From positions 1-32,515 of the forward strand of contig DYGW01000015.1 in the NCBI GenBank assembly GCA_020724485.1: a DNA stretch of 32,515 nt. The letters are read 5' to 3'. Source of the stretch: Thermoflexus sp. Its GTDB lineage: Bacteria > Chloroflexota > Anaerolineae > Aggregatilineales > Aggregatilineaceae. Under the pieces are notes generated by a model, which ran no database searches, had not been told where the DNA came from, and saw only the letters and a program-made list of their open reading frames with translations. This document shows positions 1 to 7,427 of this stretch, piece after piece (within the stretch, counting starts at the first letter, position 1; every line of letters starts with the position of its first letter). A program made the translations under genes and the position numbers.

Positions 1-1140
1 AACCTGCGCGATCCCGTGCTCTATCGCATCCTGCACGCCGAGCACCCGCGCACCGGCGACGCCTGGTGCATCTACCCGATGTACGACTGGGCGCACGGGC
101 AATCGGACTCGATTGAGGGCATCACCCACTCGATCTGCACGCTGGAGTTCGAGGATCACCGCCCGCTCTATGACTGGTTCCTCGACGCGCTGGGCATCTA
201 CCACCCGCAGCAGATCGAGTTCGCCCGCCTGAACGTGACCTATACGGTGATGAGCAAGCGCCGGCTGCTGCGCCTGGTCAATGAGGGGCGCGTGCGCGGC
301 TGGGACGACCCGCGTATGCCGACGCTGTCTGGCTTGCGGCGGCGCGGCTACACGCCAGAGGCCATCCGCGACTTCGCCGAGCGCATCGGCGTCTCCAAAG
401 CCAACAGCGTGGTGGACATCCAGCTTCTTGAACACTGCCTGCGCCAGGACTTGAACAGGCGCGCCGAGCGCCGTATGGCCGTGCTCAACCCGCTGCGCGT
501 GGTCATCGAGAACTATCCGGACGATCTCGTCGAGCAGATGGAGGCGGTCAACAACCCCGAAGACGCGAGCGCCGGGACGCGCCCGGTGCCCTTCTCCAAA
601 GTGCTCTACATTGAGCGCGACGACTTCATGGAAGACCCGCCCAAGAAGTTCTACCGGCTGGCTCCGGGGCGCGAAGTGCGCCTGCGCTACGCCTATTTCG
701 TCACCTGCACGGATGTGATCAAGGACGAGCGCGGTGAGATCGTCGAGCTGCGCTGCACCTACGACCCGGCCACGCGCGGCGGCGATGCCCCCGACGGGCG
801 CAAGGTCAAGGCGACGCTGCACTGGGTGTCGGCGGCGCACGCGCTGGACGCCGAAGTGCGCCTCTATGATCACCTGTTCACCGTGCCCGACCCGTCTGAG
901 GTGCCGCCGGGCAAGGACTTCACCGACCTGCTCAACCCGGACTCGCTGCAGGTGCTCGCGGGCTGCAAGCTGGAGCCGTCGCTGGGCAACGCCCGCCCCG
1001 GCGACCTGTTCCAGTTCGAGCGGCAGGGCTACTTCTGCGCCGACCCGGACGGCGCGCCAGGGGGGCCGGTGTTCAACCGCACGGTGACGCTCAAGGACAC
1101 CTGGGCCAAGATTCAGCAGAAGGAGCAGGGTGGGGGGTAG
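1..1140 (+). CDS. glnS: Glutaminyl-tRNA synthetase, 3' part (5' end outside window)
   Basis: Class I aminoacyl-tRNA synthetase that charges tRNA-Gln with glutamine in the cytosol. The reading frame is open from the first base, so about 380 C-terminal residues are present and the N-terminal HIGH half of the Rossmann fold lies upstream. Recognisable GlnRS signatures include [27 protein letters not shown], the KMSKS-type loop VMSKR, and [20 protein letters not shown]. These are followed by the two beta-barrel anticodon-binding domains, ending in a GQGGG-type tail and a TAG stop. The [13 protein letters not shown] set fits GlnRS rather than a non-discriminating GluRS. Having GlnRS means the cell can charge tRNA-Gln directly, without needing the GatCAB amidotransferase route for it. 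A perfect hairpin follows the stop by 14 nt. Confidence 0.96.
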   Translation, partial: NLRDPVLYRILHAEHPRTGDAWCIYPMYDWAHGQSDSIEGITHSICTLEFEDHRPLYDWFLDALGIYHPQQIEFARLNVTYTVMSKRRLLRLVNEGRVRGWDDPRMPTLSGLRRRGYTPEAIRDFAERIGVSKANSVVDIQLLEHCLRQDLNRRAERRMAVLNPLRVVIENYPDDLVEQMEAVNNPEDASAGTRPVPFSKVLYIERDDFMEDPPKKFYRLAPGREVRLRYAYFVTCTDVIKDERGEIVELRCTYDPATRGGDAPDGRKVKATLHWVSAAHALDAEVRLYDHLFTVPDPSEVPPGKDFTDLLNPDSLQVLAGCKLEPSLGNARPGDLFQFERQGYFCADPDGAPGGPVFNRTVTLKDTWAKIQQKEQGGG

Positions 1141-1154
1141 AGGCGGCGAACTCA

Positions 1155-1187
1155 AGACTTCCGAAGTCTACGAGACTTCGGAAGTCT
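1155..1187. repeat. Perfect 15-bp inverted repeat (GACTTCCGAAGTC family, copy 1)
   Basis: The left arm AGACTTCCGAAGTCT (1155-1169) and the right arm (1173-1187) are exact reverse complements around a 3-nt loop. Each arm is itself an odd palindrome (AGACTTC-C-GAAGTCT). A second copy of the core is at 5730-5764. The position just behind glnS would suit a transcription terminator, but there is no clear T-run, so a dispersed repeat is at least as likely. Confidence 0.8.
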
Positions 1188-1212
1188 GTTCTTGCATACG
1201 GCGGGTGAGAGC

Positions 1213-2076
1213 ATGGTAGACGGGGGGAGAACCATTCTGGCAGCGCCGTTCCTCAAATGGGCGGGTGGCAAGGGCCAACTGCTCGCCCAGTACGAGCCGT
1301 TTTTCCCTCGGGAGCCGGTGTGCGGCTACTTCGAGCCGTTCGTCGGCAGCGGCGCGGTGTTCTTCCACCTGCAAGGTAGGGGCCTGTTCGAGCGCGCTTA
1401 TCTGTCCGAAGTCAACGCGGAGTTGATCACCTGCTACCTGGCCGTGCGCGACGCGGTAGACGACCTGATCGCCGCGCTCCAGGGCCACGAGTGCGATCAC
1501 GCCGAGCACGGGGCGGCGCATTACTACGCCGTCCGCGCCTGGGACCGCGCGCCCGGCTGGGCCAGCACGCCGCTCGTGCGCCGCGCCGCGCGGATGATCT
1601 ACCTCAACAAGACCTGCTACAATGGGCTGTGGCGGGTCAACAGCCGGGGGCACTGCAACGTCCCGATGGGCCGCTACCGTCGCCCGGACATCCTCAACGA
1701 GGGGCGGCTGCGGGCGGCGGCGCGGGCGCTGCAAGGCGCAGAGATCACCGTCGCGGGGTTCGAGCGGGTGCTTGAACGCGCCGGGCGTGGCGACTTCGTC
1801 TACTGCGATCCGCCCTACGTCCCGCTCAGCGCCACCGCCAACTTCACCAGCTATTCCGCCGCGTCATTTGGCGAGGACGAGCAGCGCCGCCTGGCCGAGG
1901 TCTTCGCCGCCCTGGATCGGCAGGGCTGCCGCGTTATGCTCAGCAACTCCGACACGCCGCTCGTGCGCGCGTTGTACCGCGCTTTCCGCATCGAGACAGT
2001 CAGCGCGCGGCGCAACATCAACTCGGCCAGGCACAAGCGCGGGGCCGTCAGCGAGGTGGTCGTGCTGAACTACTGA
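1213..2076 (+). CDS. Dam-type (D12 class) adenine-specific DNA methyltransferase
   Basis: Transfers a methyl group from S-adenosylmethionine to N6 of adenine in DNA. The order of motifs is that of the Dam/D12 (alpha) class. FLKWAGGKGQLL is near the N terminus, followed by the AdoMet-binding FEPFVGSGAVFF, the LNKTCYNGLWRVN segment, and the catalytic DPPY inside FVYCDPPYVPLS. The family often recognises GATC, but specificity cannot be read here. The ATG at 1213 is preferred because GGTGAG lies just upstream; an in-frame TTG at 1192 would overlap the hairpin edge. Length is about 287 aa, normal for the family. No restriction endonuclease is adjacent, so it looks solitary. The next gene is convergent. 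Confidence 0.93.
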   Translation: MVDGGRTILAAPFLKWAGGKGQLLAQYEPFFPREPVCGYFEPFVGSGAVFFHLQGRGLFERAYLSEVNAELITCYLAVRDAVDDLIAALQGHECDHAEHGAAHYYAVRAWDRAPGWASTPLVRRAARMIYLNKTCYNGLWRVNSRGHCNVPMGRYRRPDILNEGRLRAAARALQGAEITVAGFERVLERAGRGDFVYCDPPYVPLSATANFTSYSAASFGEDEQRRLAEVFAALDRQGCRVMLSNSDTPLVRALYRAFRIETVSARRNINSARHKRGAVSEVVVLNY

Positions 2077-2112
2077 TGGCGGAACCAACACTATGTCGCG
2101 CAATCGCTGCGG

Positions 2113-2188
2113 GTGGTGAGTTCTGAGTGAGGAGTCTTGGGTCTAGAGCAAGGGACAATCTCATGACTCAAAACTCCAGACTCACAAC
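2113..2188. terminator. Imperfect long hairpin between convergent genes
   Basis: GGAGTCTTGGGT (2131-2142) pairs with ACTCAAAACTCC (2166-2177), with one mismatch and one G-T pair. An outer stem of 2113-2124 with 2178-2188 extends it. It lies between the convergent methyltransferase and rodA genes and could end transcription from both sides. The right side contains ACTCCAGACTCAC, which recurs at 21701-21713 at the 3' end of the histidine kinase gene, so it may also be a dispersed repeat. Confidence 0.45.
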
Positions 2189-2226
2189 CATCATGCGGAA
2201 TTGAAAGGCTTCCTTCATGAGGGGAA

Positions 2227-3333
2227 CTAGACGAACTCTCGCGCGTGGCGGCGCATGATCACGCTCTCCACCAGGCCGATGCCGATCATCATCGTGATCA
2301 GCGACGACCCGCCCGAACTGACGAAGGGCAACGTCAGGCCGGTGACGGGCAGGATGTTGAGATTCATCCCGATCGACACCATCGTCTGGAAGAAGATCAT
2401 CCCGCCGACGCCGTAGCAGATCAAGCTGCCCAGCGCGTCGGCAGCCCTGGCCGCCCCGCGCAGACAGCGCCAGACGACGACGCCCATCAGCGCGATGACC
2501 GTTGTTGCGCCGATGAAGCCCGTCTCCTCGGCGATGACGCTGTAGATGAAGTCCGTATGGCGCACGCGCAAGAAGCGCCCGCGCGTCTGTGAGCCGTTGG
2601 CATAGCCCTTGCCCACCACGCCGCCGGAGCCGATGCTGATCAGCGCCTGGTCAATGTTGTACTGGGCGTCCTTGTCGGAGCCGGGGAAGGCGAAGGAGAT
2701 AATGCGCTGGCGCTGGTAGCCTTCCATGCCCTGCCAGAGGATAGGCAGCATCAGCAGGCCGGCTACCACGAACATGCCCAGATGACGCAGCCGCAGCCCC
2801 GCCGCCCAGACCATCACGAACCACACGAAGGCGATCACCGTGGTGGTGCCCAGGTCGGGCTGGACGAAGATTATCAGCGTCGGCACGGCGACATAGCCCA
2901 GCGAGACGAGCACCGTGCGCAGACGGCCCATGTCCTCGTAGCGGTCGGCGAGGTGCTGGCCGAGTGTCACCACCAGCAGAATCTTGGCCAGTTCCGACGG
3001 TTGCACCTGCAGGCCGACGTTCAGCCAGCTTTGCGCGCCCGCCGCGCCCACCGCGCCCAGGCCGGCCACCAGCCCCAGGATGAACAGGATGAACCCGTAC
3101 AGAAAGCCGTGAATGCTGCCCAGCAAGCGGTAATCAATGGCCGCGACGACGAGCAAGACCGCCACGCCGACAATCGAGTACTGAATCTGGCTGGGCACGC
3201 GGTTGATCAGGTCGGGGTCAACCGCGTCGAGCGTGGCGCTGCGGATGAACAGAATGCCGATGATCATCAGCAGCACAATCACGCCGAGCAAGATGAAGTC
3301 AAAATCGCGCCAGAGGCTTGGCTTCGCCTGCAT
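2227..3333 (-). CDS. rodA: RodA, SEDS-family peptidoglycan glycosyltransferase
   Basis: Integral membrane SEDS protein that polymerises lipid II into glycan strands for cell elongation with a partner class B PBP. It has 368 aa with about ten hydrophobic segments. Family signatures visible are AQSWLNVGLQVQPSELAK (about 100-117), FVQPDLGTT (about 157-164) and VRHTDFIYSVIAEETG. The aspartate of the last motif (residue 261) matches the essential aspartate of RodA/FtsW. The C terminus has NILPVTGLTLPFVSSGGSS. The N terminus and the link to the min genes favour RodA over FtsW, although the families are close. It is last in the minC-minD-minE-rodA series, 158 nt after minE, with its own promoter in that gap. 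GGGTGAG lies 7 nt before the ATG. Confidence 0.92.
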   Translation of the reverse strand: MQAKPSLWRDFDFILLGVIVLLMIIGILFIRSATLDAVDPDLINRVPSQIQYSIVGVAVLLVVAAIDYRLLGSIHGFLYGFILFILGLVAGLGAVGAAGAQSWLNVGLQVQPSELAKILLVVTLGQHLADRYEDMGRLRTVLVSLGYVAVPTLIIFVQPDLGTTTVIAFVWFVMVWAAGLRLRHLGMFVVAGLLMLPILWQGMEGYQRQRIISFAFPGSDKDAQYNIDQALISIGSGGVVGKGYANGSQTRGRFLRVRHTDFIYSVIAEETGFIGATTVIALMGVVVWRCLRGAARAADALGSLICYGVGGMIFFQTMVSIGMNLNILPVTGLTLPFVSSGGSSLITMMIGIGLVESVIMRRHAREFV

Positions 3334-3382
3334 ACACCACTCACCCGCTCATCCGATACAACCCGTCACACTCGTCGCGCCG

Positions 3383-3410
3383 ATTATAGCGGCCTCTGCC
3401 GGGCGGTCAA
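3383..3410 (-). promoter_or_regulatory. Strong sigma70-type promoter for rodA
   Basis: On the minus strand, TTGACC (3405-3410), a 16-nt spacer and TATAAT (3383-3388) form a near-consensus promoter about 43 nt upstream of the rodA start from the predicted initiation point. It lies in the minE-rodA gap, so rodA can be transcribed apart from the min genes. Start position is inferred from spacing only. Confidence 0.7.
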
Positions 3411-3491
3411 CTGCGGGATCAAAACGCAGGGAATGCCCCAGCATCCCCTGCGCGCGCCTGTCCAACAATGCCCGCTGCCCGAACGGACACC

Positions 3492-3899
3492 TCATTCTCT
3501 CTCTGGCTCGGCCTCGTTGTCCTCTGGCTGAGCCTCGACCGCCGCTTCGTCCTCTGGCTCGGCTGCCGTTTCGGGCGGCTCGCTGTCCTCCTTCGCCTCG
3601 CTGTCGTCGGAGGGTTCGGGCGAAGCGGCCAGCGCCTCGTAAGCGCGCTCGCGCTGCAGAGGGATGTCGGCGACCAGATAGTTCTTGCGGTCCCGCTGCT
3701 CGAACTTGATCTGCACTTCCATCTCGTCAATGCGGATGTAGTGTTTGATCACGTCAATGATCGCGGTCTGCATCTCGTGGAGCTTCTCCGGCGCGAGATC
3801 GCTGCGGTCGGAGACGAGCACGAGCTTCAGCCGCTCTTTGGCGATTTCGGCGCTTGTTGGCTCGCGGCGTCCCTTAAAGCGTTCAAATAGCGAGGTCAT
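3492..3899 (-). CDS. minE: MinE, cell division topological specificity factor with acidic tail
   Basis: Partner of MinD that stimulates its ATPase and drives release from the membrane, placing the division site. The N terminus MTSLFERFKGRR looks like the amphipathic membrane-binding segment. It is followed by the MinD-contact helix region (EIAKERLKLVLVSDRSDLAP) and the C-terminal dimer domain (VIKHYIRIDEMEVQIKFEQRD, then YLVADIPLQ). The ATG at 3899 follows GGGGGGTG; an in-frame GTG at 3905 is too close to that site. The protein is about 135 aa, against roughly 90 for typical MinE. The extra C-terminal 50 or so residues are almost only E, D, P, A and S and look disordered. The gene follows minD by about 20 nt. 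Confidence 0.93.
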   Translation of the reverse strand: MTSLFERFKGRREPTSAEIAKERLKLVLVSDRSDLAPEKLHEMQTAIIDVIKHYIRIDEMEVQIKFEQRDRKNYLVADIPLQRERAYEALAASPEPSDDSEAKEDSEPPETAAEPEDEAAVEAQPEDNEAEPERE

Positions 3900-3920
3900 C
3901 GGCACCCCCCAACGCCTGTA

Positions 3921-4733
3921 TCATGCTCTAGATCGGCGGAATAGCCTGGCCAGCCGGCGGAACAACCCACCCTTCTTACGCTCCAATTCCCCGATCGGGA
4001 CCTTCGCACCAGTGATACGCCGCGCGATGTCGCGGATCGCCTCGGACGCCGGGCTTTTCTGATTGTCGAGCGTCAGCGGGCTGCCCCTGTTCGAGGAGAC
4101 GATGATCTGCTCGTCGTCGGGGATCACGCCCAGCAGCGGCGTGGAGAGAATGTCCAGCACGTCGTTGACCGACAGCATGTCGCCTCGGCGGATCATGTCG
4201 GGCTTGGCGCGGTTGATCACCAGGCTGGTCGGAATCTTGCGCCCCTCAGCCTCCACCAGCCCGATGATGCGGTCGGCATCGCGGACGGCGGGTGCTTCGG
4301 GGTTGGTGATGATGATGACCTCGTCCGCCGGAGCCAGCGCATTGCGAAAGCCCCACTCGATCCCCGCTGGGCTGTCAATCAGGATATAGTCATAGTCGCC
4401 GCGCAGTTGGTTGGCCAGCGCGATCATATCCTGTGGGCTGACGGCGGTTTTGTCGCGCGTCTGTGCCGCTGGCAGCAGGTAGAGATCGGGCACCCGCTTG
4501 TCCTTGATCATCGCCTGGCGCAGCTTGCAACGCCCCTCGACCACATCCACCAGATCGTAGACGATGCGGTTCTCCAGCCCCATGACGACATCCAGGTTGC
4601 GCAGCCCGATGTCGGCGTCAATGCAGACGACTTTCTTGCCCAGGTTGGCCAGCGCCACAGCCAGATTCGCCGTCGCAGTCGTCTTGCCAACCCCCCCCTT
4701 GCCGGAGGTAATGGTGATGACTCGTGCCCCCAT
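3921..4733 (-). CDS. minD: MinD, septum site-determining ATPase
   Basis: Membrane-cycling ATPase of the ParA/MinD family that recruits MinC and is displaced by MinE. The deviant Walker A SGKGGVGKTT (residues 10-19) carries both lysines, K12 and K17. CIDADIGLRNLDVVMGLENR and IDSPAGIEWGFRNA are characteristic MinD segments. The C terminus, GGLFRRLARLFRRSRA, is a clear basic amphipathic membrane-targeting helix. The ATG at 4733 is chosen because GAGAGG precedes it and MGARVITITSGKGG matches the family N terminus; an in-frame ATG at 4760 would add nine residues. It sits between minC and minE on the same strand. Confidence 0.96.
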   Translation of the reverse strand: MGARVITITSGKGGVGKTTATANLAVALANLGKKVVCIDADIGLRNLDVVMGLENRIVYDLVDVVEGRCKLRQAMIKDKRVPDLYLLPAAQTRDKTAVSPQDMIALANQLRGDYDYILIDSPAGIEWGFRNALAPADEVIIITNPEAPAVRDADRIIGLVEAEGRKIPTSLVINRAKPDMIRRGDMLSVNDVLDILSTPLLGVIPDDEQIIVSSNRGSPLTLDNQKSPASEAIRDIARRITGAKVPIGELERKKGGLFRRLARLFRRSRA

Positions 4734-4828
4734 CCAATCGCCTCTCGTTCTCAAGAACATCCCCGCAGCCAGACTCGCCCGCCGTCCGGCTCGCGCGCTT
4801 TAACCCGGCCTGCTCCCCTGCCTGCCGC

Positions 4829-4850
4829 GTCCCTGGCGGCTCGCCGGGAC
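4829..4850 (-). other. Small stem-loop in the minC-minD gap
   Basis: GTCCCTGGCG (4829-4838) pairs with CGCCGGGAC (4842-4850) with a single bulged base, five nt beyond the minC stop codon. There is no T-run after it in the direction of transcription. It could protect or separate the minC message; a role is not shown. Confidence 0.3.
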
Positions 4851-4854
4851 GCCC

Positions 4855-5550
4855 TCACTCCCAGGCGACCGCTTCAATGCGCCCGTTGCGCACCAGGGCC
4901 TTTTCGGGGCGCGGCTTGCGCTGCTTGTCGTCGGGCGAGATGGTAATATACCCGGCGATGCGAAGCTGCGTCGGGGCCAGGTGCAGCGCGCACACTACCG
5001 CCGACTCGTCGCCCCCCGCACCGGCATGGACAATGCCGCGCAGCCGCCCCCACACAATAATGTCGCCCTCAGCGACGATCACCGCGCCCGCGTTCACGTC
5101 GCCCACCACCACCACGTGCCCGTCGCTGTGAATGGTGCGCCCGTTGCGCAGGGTACGCTTGACCATCACGCCGGGCGATCCGTACTCTTCGGGATCAATC
5201 GGCGGCGGGCGTAGCTCCAGCGCCTCGCTCTGCTCCTCAACCAGCTCGGTTACGTGCAGCGTTGTGCGCAGTTCCAGCTTGCGCGCGGCATCGAGTGTGG
5301 CGTCGCTATCGCTCAGCACCGCCTTGAGGATCACGCCGCGCTCCTCAAGCTGCTTGCGCACGTTGGCCAACTCATGACGGCGCAACTCGCGTGGCCCCAG
5401 CGAGAGCGTCACCTGCGCGCCGCGAAAGAAGCTGCCTTGCCCGTCAATCAGCGTGATGAGCCGACCGGTCAGGTCAGACCAGCGTCCATCGGGCTTGACG
5501 GTGACCAGCAACCCCTCTTTAATGCCCTTCAGCGTGATCGAATCATCCAT
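4855..5550 (-). CDS. minC: MinC, septum site-determining inhibitor
   Basis: Inhibitor of FtsZ polymer assembly that MinD brings to the membrane. It has 231 aa, the usual size. The N-terminal FtsZ-inhibiting domain (about 1-100) contains SITLKGIKEGLLVTVKPDGRW and RGAQVTLSLGPREL. A linker rich in E and P follows. The C-terminal beta-helix domain is recognised by VKRTLRNGRTIHSDGHVVVVGDVNAGAVIVAEGDIIVWGRLRG, read here in pieces, and by AHAGAGGD/ALHLAPTQLRIAGYI-type turns. It is first of the min-rodA series, with a 121-nt gap before the minD ATG. Upstream is a 376-bp gene-free region shared with a divergent gene. Confidence 0.94.
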   Translation of the reverse strand: MDDSITLKGIKEGLLVTVKPDGRWSDLTGRLITLIDGQGSFFRGAQVTLSLGPRELRRHELANVRKQLEERGVILKAVLSDSDATLDAARKLELRTTLHVTELVEEQSEALELRPPPIDPEEYGSPGVMVKRTLRNGRTIHSDGHVVVVGDVNAGAVIVAEGDIIVWGRLRGIVHAGAGGDESAVVCALHLAPTQLRIAGYITISPDDKQRKPRPEKALVRNGRIEAVAWE

Positions 5551-5926
5551 AGGCGTGCGACAATTGGCGCTGTTCCTGTGTGCTGCCCACCCCGACAGGT
5601 GTGACGCTAGACTCCACTACTACTATACTCGATTTCTACAGTCCTGCTATCACGGATGCGCATTTCCGCATCGGGCGCTCGCAAAGCCTGTCAGGTAGGG
5701 GCGCTGCTTTACTCTGCCCGACTCAGCATCAGACTTCCGAAGTTTTCAATACTTCGGAAGTCTGGCTGCGGGATGCACGCAGCGAGGCAGGGTGAGGTCA
5801 GTAGCCCTGCGTCCAGCGAGTCACTGAGGGCCTTTGCACACACCCAGGGCCACAGTCCTATTTCCGATCCCCTTGCCGCGCGGTACACTAGCTGCACACG
5901 ATGGGGCGAACCCAGGAGGTGTGCCC
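5551..5926. other. Divergent intergenic region between minC and the beta-propeller gene
   Basis: No gene is seen here. On the minus strand TATAGT (5622-5627) is a possible -10 for minC without a convincing -35. On the plus strand TACACT (5884-5889) is a possible -10 for the next gene. The region holds the second GACTTCCGAAGTC hairpin (5730-5764). It also holds a 16-nt stretch around 5787-5802 (GGCAGGGTGAGGTCAG) that resembles the right end of the element at 7240-7323 and may be a remnant of it. Short open frames across this stretch have no protein-like features. Confidence 0.5.
5730..5764. repeat. Perfect 14-bp inverted repeat (GACTTCCGAAGTC family, copy 2)
   Basis: CAGACTTCCGAAGT (5730-5743) and its exact reverse complement (5751-5764) flank a 7-nt loop TTTCAAT. 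The 13-nt core AGACTTCCGAAGT is identical to the hairpin at 1155-1187. The two copies differ in loop and flanks, as expected for a dispersed palindromic repeat rather than a gene duplication. Confidence 0.8.
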
Positions 5927-7177
5927 ATGAACCCACGTTCGCGCTGGCTGTGCGTGCTGTGGGCGGTGGGGAGTGTCCTGGCGCTGGCGCTGCCGCTGGT
6001 GAGCATAGCGCGCGGCCAGCAAAGCGACGTGGCCCTGGCCTACGTCTGGCAGGACACGGTCACGCTGGCCGACTCCGCCGGGCAGCCGTTGGAGCAGACC
6101 GGCCCCACTTTCACCTACGGGCGGGGCGCGCGCCTGTTCTGGACTGCCGACGGGCGTATGCTCTACATCGCCCGCGACGACGGCCTGTACGCGACCGGCG
6201 CGACGGGCGGCGCGGCAGTGCGGGTGCCTGGTTTCTACGGGCGCACACTGACACTCTCGCAGGACGGGCAGACGCTCTACTACCTGGAGACTGTCTCGCC
6301 GCAGCAGGCTGGTGACCAGTTCCCTGATCGCGTCTCCTTCCCCTTCCGCGACCTGGATTTCAGCGCCGCCGACGGCGGCACCGGGCGGCTGACCGGCTAC
6401 TTCGGGCGCTTCCAGGCGGGGTCATCGCAGGTGGCGGTCACGTTCGCGGCGGCGCTCTACGTGCGCGACGGCGGCTTGCTCGGCCCTGGCCGTCCGAACC
6501 TGTGGCCCACCTTCGGCGCGAACGTGTTCGGTACGTGTTGCTTCCCCGACCCAGGGCTGGCGCTTTACAGCGTTGGCACGGGCGATTTCGCCGTCTACGA
6601 TGCCGAGTTCATGCCCGGCGCGGCGGAGACTAACCCGGCGCGCACGCACCTGGCCGGGCCGACCGTCAACAGCGTGCTGCGCGTGATTGACCTGATCACC
6701 GGCGGCGTGCGCGATTACGAGATCGCCATCGCCGGGGGGATCGGTGTCATCGAGCGCGTCGCCTGGTCGCCGGACAACGCCTTCCTCTATTTCATCGCCC
6801 GCCAGCCTCCCACGACGCCGCTGGCGTTGGACAAAGAGCCGACTTTCTCCGTTGACCTGCGCAGCGCCGACATCATCCTCTACCGTCTGAACCTGGTCAC
6901 GGGGGTCATCCGCGAGCTGGCTCGCCGCCCCGATGTGTATGGCGTCAGCGCGCTGGCAGCGACCGAACGCTACGTCTTCGCCGTCGTGGTAGACCCGAAC
7001 ACACTGCTGGTCAATGACCTGAACGCGCGCCGCGTCTGGCCGGGCGCGCAGCCAACCGACCCGGAGATGCAGGTCTACATGCCAGCCACGCACCTCTGGC
7101 GGGTCGCGGCAGAGGGCGGCGCGGCGGAGGACATTGCCGAGAACGTGTGGGGTCTGGCCGCGCGGCCCATCCGCTGA
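5927..7177 (+). CDS. Secreted beta-propeller-like protein of unknown function
   Basis: The start ATG at 5927 follows a perfect AGGAGG by 7 nt; an upstream in-frame ATG at 5834 has no such site. The product is about 416 aa. It begins with a signal peptide (RSRWLCVLWAVGSVLALALPLV, cleaved near ARGQQ), so it is probably exported. The rest is beta-rich with repeats of the TolB/WD type: LFWTADGRMLYIARDDGLY, LTLSQDGQTLYYLE and VAWSPDNAFLYFIAR. These resemble propeller blades, in which a value is read off a displayed sequence of sheets. There is no enzyme motif. It may be a TolB-like or peptidase-associated propeller; I do not recognise the family. Two cysteines (FGTCCFPDP) lie next to each other near residue 200. 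Confidence 0.8.
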   Translation: MNPRSRWLCVLWAVGSVLALALPLVSIARGQQSDVALAYVWQDTVTLADSAGQPLEQTGPTFTYGRGARLFWTADGRMLYIARDDGLYATGATGGAAVRVPGFYGRTLTLSQDGQTLYYLETVSPQQAGDQFPDRVSFPFRDLDFSAADGGTGRLTGYFGRFQAGSSQVAVTFAAALYVRDGGLLGPGRPNLWPTFGANVFGTCCFPDPGLALYSVGTGDFAVYDAEFMPGAAETNPARTHLAGPTVNSVLRVIDLITGGVRDYEIAIAGGIGVIERVAWSPDNAFLYFIARQPPTTPLALDKEPTFSVDLRSADIILYRLNLVTGVIRELARRPDVYGVSALAATERYVFAVVVDPNTLLVNDLNARRVWPGAQPTDPEMQVYMPATHLWRVAAEGGAAEDIAENVWGLAARPIR

Positions 7178-7239
7178 GTCGCGTTTAGGGATGGACAGGC
7201 ATTAAGATTGGTCTGTGATCTGGAGTGGCTCCTTACCTT

Positions 7240-7323
7240 ACCTCACCCCCGCTCGGCCCGCTGACCAGGGCCTCGCCGCCTGGAGAGGGGGCAAGCCGGG
7301 CGCAACGTGGCAGGGGGTGAGGT
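7240..7323. repeat. Inverted-repeat element with ACCTCACCCCC ends, copy A (84 bp)
   Basis: ACCTCACCCCC (7240-7250) and its exact reverse complement GGGGGTGAGGT (7313-7323) bound 62 bp of GC-rich spacer with further weak pairing (CCGCCTGGAGAGGGGG). It encodes nothing. Two further elements with the same ends lie at 25235-25330 and 30078-30318, so this is a small non-autonomous repeat family. It lies between the propeller gene and the SDR gene, in a 250-bp gap with no other feature. Confidence 0.75.
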
Positions 7324-7427
7324 CAGCGGGCTCTCTTCTTCATGCTTCCCACCTTGCCGTCCGCCTCTGAAGCCGGGTCATGGAGGGGAGACCTGCAAGA
7401 CGCTTCACTTGGCAGAAAGGTACCGCT

